64,000 bases of DNA from Nematopogon swammerdamellus (taxonomy: Eukaryota > Arthropoda > Insecta > Lepidoptera > Adelidae), in contig OX336343.1 of the NCBI GenBank assembly GCA_946902875.1, positions 20,073,596-20,137,595 of the forward strand. The letters run 5' to 3'. The first letter of the stretch is position 1. Every line of letters begins with the position of its first letter. The notes under the pieces are model-generated. The model did no database searches. It was not told where the DNA came from and saw only the letters and a program-made list of their open reading frames with translations. The position numbers were made by a program, and so were the translations under genes. This document shows positions 58,950 through 64,000 of this stretch, piece after piece.

Positions 58950-60655
58950 GACCAGTTTTATCTCGTATTGATAATAGATTATTTATATAGGGCCTAGACT
59001 ACATCTCTGGGCTACAACTGAAAGAAAATGATTGAACCATCGAATTCAGAAATGACATGCTTCATCAATATAATTACATAATATTTGAGTGTGTAATAAC
59101 GACGCAAATAGATACAATAGTTTGGGAATATTATTTACATGGGGCCTATTGTACATCCCTGGACTGCAACTGAATGAAAATGATTGAATCATCGAATTCA
59201 GAAATGACATGCTTCATCAATATAATTACATATATTTGAGTGTGTAATAACGACGCAAATAGATACGATAGTTTGGGAATATTATTTACATGGGGCCTAT
59301 TCTACATCCCTGGACTGCAACTGAATGAAAATGATTGAATCATCGAATTCAGAAATGACATGCTTCATCAATGTAATTACATATATTTGAGTGTGTAATA
59401 ACGACGCAAATAGATACGATAGTTTGGGAATATTATTTACATGGGGCCTATTCTACATCCCTGGACTGCAACTGAATGAAAATGATTGAATCATCAAATT
59501 CAGAAATGACATGCTTCATCAATATAATTACATATATTTGAGTGTGTAATAACGACGCAAATAGATACGATAGTTTGGGAATATTATTTACATGGGGCCT
59601 ATTCTACATCCCTGGACTGCAACTGAATGAAAATGATTGAATCATCGAATTCAGAAATGACATGCTTCATCAATATAATTACATATATTTGAGTGTGTAA
59701 TAACGACGCAAATAGATACGATAGTTTGGGAATATTATTTACATGGGGCCTATTCTACATCCCTGGACTGCAACTGAATGAAAATGATTGAATCATCAAA
59801 TTCAGAAATGACATGCTTCATCAATATAATTACATATATTTGAGTGTGTAATAACGACGCAAATAGATACGATAGTTTGGGAATATTATTTACATGGGGC
59901 CTATTCTACATCCCTGGACTGCAACTGAATGAAAATGATTGAATCATCGAATTCAGAAATGACATGCTTCATCAATATAATTACATATATTTGAGTGTGT
60001 AATAACGACGCAAATAGATACGATAGTTTGGGAATATTATTTACATGGGGCCTATTCTACATCCCTGGACTGCAACTGAATGAAAATGATTGAATCATCG
60101 AATTCAGAAATGACATGCTTCATCAATATAATTACATATATTTGAGTGTGTAATAACGACGCAAATAGATACGATAGTTTGGGAATATTATTTACATGGG
60201 GCCTATTCTACATCCCTGGACTGCAACTGAATGAAAATGATTGAATCATCAAATTCAGAAATGACATGCTTCATCAATATAATTACATATATTTGAGTGT
60301 GTAATAACGACGCAAATAGATACGATAGTTTGGGAATATTATTTACATGGGGCCTATTCTACATCTCTGGACTGCAACTGAATGAAAATGATTGAATCAT
60401 CGAATTCAGAAATGACATGCTTCATCAATATAATTACATATATTTGAGTGTGTAATAACGACGCAAATAGATACGATAGTTTGGGAATATTATTTACATG
60501 GGGCCTATTCTACATCCCTGGACTGCAACTGAATGAAAATGATTGAATCATCAAATTCAGAAATGACATGCTTCATCAATATACTCGTAGTTACATAATA
60601 CTTGAGTGTGTAATAAATAACGACGCAAATAGGGACACTAGTTTGGGAAGTGTAT
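58950..60655 (+). repeat. 151 bp satellite, 11 copies
   Basis: TGGGGCCTATTCTACATCCC recurs at 59140 (variant), 59291, 59442, 59593, 59744, 59895, 60046, 60197, 60348 and 60499, exactly 151 bp apart. A diverged first unit is at 58988, and the last unit is disrupted after 60580. Units contain GACTGCAACTGAATGAAAAT, TCAGAAATGACATGCTTCAT and GAGTGTGTAATAACGACGCA. It is non-coding. Inner units are nearly identical; edge units are diverged. Confidence 0.95.
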
Positions 60656-61149
60656 CGTACACCCAGACTGTCTCAATATTTTCTGTCTACACGCTCAAAC
60701 GCCTTAGGGAAATCAAAGTAAAACCGTTCGACTAGGCTGAAGTGGGCACATTTACGTGTACTTATTTCTAACATAATAAAATTGTATTGTGCCTCGGCAG
60801 ACTCTTTCAGTCTGTTGAGTTCTCATTCTGGTTGGTCGATCTCTCGTCGATTTTCTCTGTTTGCCTCGATACCGCGAGCGCGGGCCGTATTTTCAGGCTT
60901 CAAAATGGCAAAAAGGCAAACCATATGGGAATATTACCTGCTGTAACAATGGCTGTATCTCATATTTGTTGTAGTTGGTACGTTTTGGGACTTTTTGGGT
61001 CGATGTTGAAATTTTACTTGCTTAGTGGTGGTTCTCTAATATACCGTCAAAGTTATTTAAATGTTCAAGTGCTTTAAACCTGGTTAAAAGCACTTGAGTG
61101 CATTCACTTGTAAAACAAATGGATTTTTATATTTCATATTACTATCAAA
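60655..61149. other. No recognised feature
   Basis: A 96-codon frame (60787-61077 plus) is open, but I recognise no domain. Not called as a gene. Confidence 0.3.
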
Positions 61150-61375
61150 TAAAAAACCGGCCAAGTTCGAGTCGGACTCGCGCGCCGAGGGTTCCGTACG
61201 ACGACCTAATTTGTCCGTTTTTAGGGTTCCATATCAGTACGGAAGTCTATTACTAAGCCTACGCCGTCTGTCTGTCCTACTGCTGTATCTTTTGAACCGT
61301 AAGAGGTGGCCGGTTTAAATTTTCACAGAATATGTGTTGTTATGGCGGATATCCTAACAAATATTTTTTTTTTTA
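61150..61375. repeat. Back-to-back ends of the GGGTTCCGTA/(CTGT)n repeat
   Basis: 61151-61205 is the reversed 3' end (AAAACCGGCCAAGTTCGAGT + CGGACTCGCGCG). It is followed at 61219 by the forward 5' end (TTTTTAGGGTTCCATATC) through CTGTCTGTC to ACAGAATATGTGTTG. Two partial copies face away from one junction. Confidence 0.6.
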
Positions 61376-61786
61376 ATAAAAAAAAACTAGAGAAGAGGTC
61401 CCCTTACAAGAAACGTGTTTTTTTTTGTTTTAGTTTTTTTATTATTTGTTTTACTATTAGAGTTGCACCACATATGGCTGTAACAGTGTACCGTGTTTTC
61501 TTTGCGTTCCGACCAGTATTCGAAGCTGGAACTCCGGCTTGAGCTGCCATCGCGTTACCAATTCTCTCAATCGTAGTCTTCAATCTCAAATATCACCAAT
61601 TTCTATCTATCTATCTATCTTAATAAATCAATTTTAAATACTTAAATGTTTTCAAGGCCACGCATGCCGCCGTAAGGACTTAGTACTTCAGAACTTTGAA
61701 ATTATTTTCAAACTCTATTCAAAACTCACTTAACAAATTGTTTGCTCGGAATGAATGTAGGTACTTCTAGGTCAAGCCGAAATGAC

Positions 61787-62245
61787 AAAAAAAGCGGTCA
61801 AGCGAGTCGAACTCACTGGGTTCCGTACCATTCCGCTTTCCATGACAACTTTCGTGAAGGTTTTTACATGTTACTGTAACCTATAAGAGGGGCCCTGTGT
61901 TCTTAATTTATTTATTTCTTTCGAAATTATAGACTCAGTAGTTTCGCAGATAGGGGGGAGGGGGGGAGGGGGGGGGGGGGGGGGGGGGTTGTGTTAATGC
62001 TAGATTTTTGTACATTGTCTTTAATGTGTTTTAAACTATGAAAAAATATTTAGATTTTCCTTAAAACGAGCCCTTTTCATTGATATGTAACATTACATTA
62101 CGCATCAAATTTCTTCATGTACCAAACTTTTTTCATCCAGTAGGTTCGGAGAAAATAAGCTGTGACAGACGGACAGACAGACACAAGAGTGATCCTATAA
62201 GGGTTCCGTTTTTTCCTCTTTTGAGGTACGGCACCCTAAAAAAAG
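61787..62245 (-). repeat. GGGTTCC-type repeat, second subfamily, longer copy
   Basis: AAAAGCGGTCAAGCGAGTCG + AACTCACTGGGTTCCGTACC at the left and CTATAAGGGTTCCGTTTTTT + CGGCACCCTAAAAAAA at the right bracket a body that shares AACGAGCCCTTTTCATTGAT with 21486-21765. A long G run lies inside. Confidence 0.6.
61952..61988 (+). repeat. Poly-G run (G-quadruplex-prone)
   Basis: GGGGGGAGGGGGGGAGGGGG continues as roughly 20 more Gs, interrupted only by two As. It is the only long G run in the window. Confidence 0.9.
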
Positions 62246-62848
62246 ATTTCTTTCACTCCCTGCCACACGTGGGCAAGCTTGGAAATATTTGCTTCGTAAA
62301 GCTTACTGAAAAGAGGAAAAGAATTCGCTGAATAAAAAGGAAAAAAAAACCTTTTAAACTGAGCTGTACTGTAAGTAAGAAAACCTTCGCAAACCTCTGT
62401 ATCATTCTCAAAAAATAGGCTTTGTGTGGAAAACCTAATTTTTTAATGTATTTATTTCAACCTTAGATTTCAAGATGCTCGATATTGGAGAACGGAAAAA
62501 GTCTGTTAATTATGGCATGAGATGACGCTAACGACTCCGGAGGCGGGATTACTTTTCCATTTGTTTTGACAGCTGGCAGGAGCGTCTCCTCTCTATATTC
62601 GCCGATAAATTTGAGACTTACACAAACCTGTATTTTATTTTTTTCAAATTTGCAGAAATAGGCATTTGGAACCGGTAATGTTTGCCCTAGAATTACGATC
62701 GTGCAATTCCTCAGCTCATAAGTTACATACATACAAGAATTCTTATTATAATTTTTCTTATCCGTCTTCACGTTTTGCGGTGGCATTCCTATGTACAAAA
62801 ACTGGATTCCATAATAAAGTTTTTTGTACAAACGATAATACTTTGTCA
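62246..62848. other. No recognised feature
   Basis: A 122-codon frame (62463-62831 minus) is open but has no recognisable domain. Low confidence as a gene. Confidence 0.3.
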
Positions 62849-63125
62849 GGCTATGTGGGATTCTACGTTAAACTGTAGGTCGCCTCCGCCTTTCTTACCT
62901 TACTAGGTGGTAGGATTTATCCCGGCCGGGTTGGTACCACCGCACTGAGCGAAACGTCGCTCGAAACGGCTATGTCAATAGTTCGTGTTTGCCGTCCAGT
63001 TTAGTGTAGCCGACATGAAATGAAGGGAAGCACTGAAATGGCACCTAGTTCACCCGGTGTTATAGGCTGACATCCCGGATGTTGTAGGTGATGTAGCCAA
63101 CCGTGTCAGTTTCCCTAAAGAAAAC
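62849..63125 (+). mobile_element. SINE-1, head mostly lost
   Basis: Begins GGGATTCTACGTTAAACTGT, just after box B, and continues through the full body to GTCAGTTTCCCTAAAGAAAA. The poly-A is decayed (AAAGAAAA), so it is an older copy. Confidence 0.8.
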
Positions 63126-63138
63126 CTACATTTTATTA

Positions 63139-63166
63139 ATGAAATGAAATGAAATGAAATGAAATA
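63139..63166 (+). repeat. (AAATG)n microsatellite
   Basis: Five AAATG units, followed by a CTTTATTG-like retroelement tail region in reverse sense. Confidence 0.7.
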
Positions 63167-63230
63167 TATTTATTGTTGGCTCAGATACATAACTTAAAAC
63201 ATAGATAAATCTTAAAATTAACACTTCTTA

Positions 63231-63365
63231 GGCCCACTTGCACCAACACGAATTTAAGATATAAACCAGTTTAACTCGTTAAGCTAGCACCCGTTGACTG
63301 TGGGAACCGCGTTTAAATCCATAACTCGCTACTTAACTCTAAATTCGTGTTGGCGCAATTGGGCC
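63231..63365. mobile_element. Harbinger-type MITE (135 bp, TTA flanks)
   Basis: GGCCCACTTGCACCAACACG + AATTTA at the left is mirrored by TAAATTCGTGTTGGCGCAAT + TGGGCC at the right. TTA lies at 63228-63230 and 63366-63368. A 3 bp TTA duplication is typical of PIF/Harbinger. It is non-coding. Confidence 0.7.
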
Positions 63366-63580
63366 TTAAACATTAAAACTAAACTGAGTAAATAAAAAAA
63401 CAAAATTAGGCAATAAAAGACACGTGTAAAAATAATTTTAAAATGAACACAGAACAGAATAAAACTTAGAATAAGGATAATAACTAATGCCGTTTTAAAA
63501 AATAAACGGTTTAAAAATTATAAGCACATCGCATTAACACAATACTTAGTGGGCCTGGGCATAATCATGTCACCGTACAG

Positions 63581-63778
63581 TTGCTCGATTCCAATGTCGC
63601 CAAACTCCTTTGCGAGTTCTTGCGCCCCGGCTTACAAGATAAATACCGCCTTCTGATTGAGAGACGGCTAAAACAACAGAGGGCCGCGGCCCACGATGAT
63701 CCGGCCCGCAGCAACACCCTTAGCAGGATTACCGAACTTATCCGTAGGCGTATTAGTGTGATGTATTTCTGCGATTGA
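63581..63778 (+). other. Possible coding fragment (64 aa), unidentified
   Basis: An open frame reads LDSNVAKLLCEFLRPGLQDK, YRLLIERRLKQQRAAAHDDP and ITELIRRRISVMYFCD-stop. It is charged, amphipathic and helix-like, and locally more GC-rich than the flanks. The frame stays open upstream of the ATG for some residues. No family is recognised; it could be a LINE or host exon remnant. Confidence 0.3.
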
Positions 63779-63817
63779 AGTTCGAAAACCTTGGAGACAA
63801 ATATGTAGGAGGAGCAT

Positions 63818-64000
63818 TTTTAGGTTTCCGTATCCCGTACGGAAGCCTATTATTAAGCCTACGCCGTCTGTATGTCTGTCTGTCTGTCTGTCCGTGTGTC
63901 CGAGGGCTGTATCTCTTGTAATACGTAGGTAGCCTGTTGAAATTTTCATAGAATATGTGTTATTTATTATGGCCGATATAACGACAAATAATAAAAATAA
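63818..64000 (+). repeat. GGGTTCCGTA/(CTGT)n repeat, cut by the window end
   Basis: TTTTTAGGTTTCCGTATCCC, (CTGT)n at 63875-63890, CGAGGGCTGTATCTCTTG and TTTCATAGAATATGTGTTAT; runs off the end of the window. Confidence 0.65.

Noticed and set aside
60787..61077. 96-codon plus-strand frame as a membrane protein
   Set aside because: Hydrophobic stretches but no recognisable family, no splice or conservation evidence; left as unassigned.
1..64000. CRISPR array
   Set aside because: Regular repeats exist (151, 108, 100, ~64 bp units) but without unique spacers of constant size, and the genome is clearly eukaryotic.

Overview
The window looks like a gene-poor, repeat-saturated stretch of a moth or butterfly genome. 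It is AT-rich and has no bacterial-style gene packing. It is filled with repeat types I recognise from Lepidoptera: Helitron ends with a CTAG/CTAA terminus next to a GCGAAGCCGCGGGCAAAAG hairpin region, CR1/Jockey-like and RTE-like LINE 3' ends, a poly-A SINE family with about 15 copies, and a dispersed repeat carrying (CTGT)n that begins AGGGTTCCGTA. No complete host gene is visible. The best host candidate is a single exon-like segment at 12949-13133, with a plausible acceptor and donor, whose 5' half plus preceding intron is repeated four times.

Layout. 0-5 kb: SINEs, a polypyrimidine tract, and an internally deleted piggyBac-like element (3735-5035) that keeps the acidic N-terminus and the cysteine-rich C-terminus but not the catalytic core. 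5-11 kb: hairpin elements, a GC-repeat hairpin, an open 262-residue zinc-finger ORF (7153-7941, minus), and a gene-free AT-rich tract holding a ~215 bp palindrome. 11-13.6 kb: LINE and SINE fragments, the exon-derived ~190 bp repeat array, and a MITE with TTAA flanks. 13.6-21 kb: dispersed repeats, including a SINE-in-SINE nest. 21.9-23.4 kb: a 1.5 kb DNA transposon of a family I cannot name, with matching TIRs and repeated GGTCTAAC motifs on both sides of a decayed gene; a second mobile element sits inside its left end. 24-39 kb: Helitrons, SINEs, LINE ORF2 C-terminal fragments (including open ones at 29598-30218 and 32792-34213) and inverted repeats.

39.8-46.2 kb is the most unusual locus. 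It is a nested palindrome made of three tandem-repeat arrays (units of about 64, 108 and 100 bp) in mirror orientation, with Helitron-type outer ends and a short THAP-like coding remnant. This is a Foldback/Galileo-like architecture. 46-52 kb carries more dispersed repeats. 52.66-57.3 kb is a stack of insertions: a LINE fragment split by a 4.0 kb hAT-like element with a perfect 8 bp target duplication, which holds a palindromic transposon derivative, whose arm is split by a SINE, which is split again. 57.35-58.1 kb is an old repeat interrupted by two abutting Helitrons and a LINE tail. 58.95-60.65 kb is an 11-copy, 151 bp satellite. The window ends in further dispersed repeats.

The genes seen here are mobile-element genes, mostly broken, so they do not form a pathway. 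The interest lies in element architecture and insertion history. All family names come from motif recognition by eye; no database was searched.
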